A stretch of DNA of 64,000 nucleotides. It comes from Dirofilaria immitis. Its lineage: Eukaryota; Nematoda; Chromadorea; Rhabditida; Onchocercidae. The DNA is taken from contig JAKNDB010000088.1 of NCBI GenBank assembly GCA_024305405.1, positions 2,436,001 through 2,500,000 on the forward strand, written 5' to 3'. Made by a program: the position numbers and the translations under genes. Shown here in pieces: positions 62,841-64,000 of the stretch. Each line of letters begins with the position of its first letter. Position 1 is the stretch's first letter. The notes under the pieces are model-generated. The model did not search any database and was not told the origin of the DNA. It saw only the letters and a program-made list of their open reading frames with translations.

Positions 62841-64000
62841 TGAAAATCATTTTTAGATATATTACTGATTTACATTAATTAATTTGATGAAACAAACTGA
62901 TTTGATAAAACAAAATTAACTTGATAAAACAAATCACCAATATTTAATAAATAATCTGCTAACACACTTATGTACAAATTTTTCATAGAAAAATTTATTT
63001 TTATTTAAAACGCTATGCATATGTAAAAATTCATTTTGTTATCATTATCAGTACGGTAAGCAAAATTATAAATTATCAGAAGATTTCTTCTATTATTATT
63101 ATTGCAAAACAATTTCATCGAAACATTTCAAATTTTTTCATTTAATACGTCATTTTATATATGTAAAATTCATTTTTCTTATCATTTATCAAAAACATTT
63201 TTTCATCTATATATATATATATAAAATTAAAAATCTTTTTTAAGTAGGAATTTTAAAATTATTTTTTCATGCAACAAAAGAGCATAATTATCTAATATAA
63301 AACTTAAAATTATTTATTTTGATAAACATTTATATATAGACATATACATATATTAATCTAATTAAGCATATTATAATGAATTAAAAACAACCGAAGTTTC
63401 TTCCAACTAGAATCTCTCATTTTTTCTTTTTAATAAAGGTACAAATTAAAAGATATGATTAAGTGATATTATGAGTGCTTATGAAATAGATTGATATTAT
63501 TATAAAGCATTACGAAATAGGCAGGAAATAAAGTGGTGAATTTTGCTCCTAATTGTATGAGCCAAAGAAATAACAAAAAAAATAGCCTTAGCTTTTGGCG
63601 AATTACATAAAATACTCATGGGAATGAACGATCTGTAGCCAAAAGGAAAAGAAAATGAAAGCAAATATAAGATACAAATTATCCTATACTAAATTCAATT
63701 TATAATTTTACTATTATCCTATATAATAAATTAATTAGAAATATAATATATATTTACTGAAATAAACAATTAATTAGTAAAATAGCATTCACTCAAAAAA
63801 TTAAAACAAAGTCTTTTAATTATAATAATTAAAATATTTACTTTTTTATATTAAAAATTTTTTCAAATTTAAAACGAAAGAAGAAGAATTGCGGATCAAA
63901 AAAAAGAACTACGATAGCAAAATATGATAACAAAATAATCAATAATATAACTATCAATGATAATGTTAGCGATTAATTCATAACAATAAATTAATCAATT
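62841..64000. other. Upstream region of the PDZ gene
   Basis: No exon is visible. It contains several AT-rich runs, a (TA)n stretch near 63212-63221, and recurrent TTATCA words. The promoter of the PDZ gene is presumably here. Confidence 0.4.

Noticed and set aside
1..64000. tRNA, rRNA, spliced-leader RNA genes or CRISPR arrays
   Set aside because: No T-loop/anticodon pattern, ribosomal segment, spliced-leader sequence or regular repeat-spacer array was found; the tandem repeats here have no unique spacers.

Overview
The window is eukaryotic nuclear DNA, very AT-rich (roughly four bases in five), with small exons (about 55-310 bp) separated by GT-AG introns of roughly 50 bp to 2 kb. A nematode is the best fit, and a spirurid/clade III worm is a reasonable but unproven guess. 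The support is a ribosomal protein L10a that reads like nematode orthologues, an NNMT/ANMT-type methyltransferase, BEL/Pao retroelement debris of the kind common in nematodes, several genes of nematode-like character, and TTTTCAG/TTTAG acceptors just upstream of start codons, as expected for spliced-leader trans-splicing.

Layout. 1-4.5 kb: gene-free, with a (TAA)n microsatellite. 4.6-9.7 kb (+): amine/nicotinamide N-methyltransferase family gene, six exons. 11.4-14.2 kb (-): small secreted, probably GPI-anchored protein, three exons. 14.2-18.5 kb: gene-free, with a minisatellite and a 1.2-kb CA/TA-rich island. 18.5-22.8 kb (+): ten-exon gene of unknown function. 24.5-26.3 kb (+): RPL10A, four exons. 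26.3-39.4 kb: a 13-kb stretch with no recognisable gene but with hairpins, a G-quadruplex motif and old duplications. 39.4-42.5 kb (+): secreted, cysteine-rich, probably GPI-anchored protein, five exons. 44.9-51.0 kb (-): eight-exon gene with a BTB-like fold and possible MATH-like N-terminus. 52.2-53.7 kb: retroelement/LTR-like debris. 53.7-54.9 kb (+): small KH-like gene with polyglutamine at a splice acceptor. 55.5-59.6 kb: decayed BEL/Pao retrotransposon. 60.0-62.8 kb (-): PDZ-domain gene, six exons.

The genes do not form an obvious pathway or operon. They are single, widely spaced loci. Two carry signal peptides and C-terminal hydrophobic tails, so at least part of the window encodes cell-surface or secreted proteins of unknown role.

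The most consequential observation is technical or biological. Three genes between 7.5 and 25.7 kb each need one extra base at a short A or G run to keep their conserved frame, at five sites in total, two of them in the essential RPL10A. The four genes between 39 and 63 kb need none. Homopolymer under-calling in the assembly is the simplest reading. Other points worth a second look are complementary CU-rich and GA-rich intronic tracts flanking exons 4-5 of the BTB-like gene, a dispersed repeat of about 370 bp shared by introns of two genes, a 19-bp perfect hairpin near a G-quadruplex motif, and a CAG-repeat splice acceptor.
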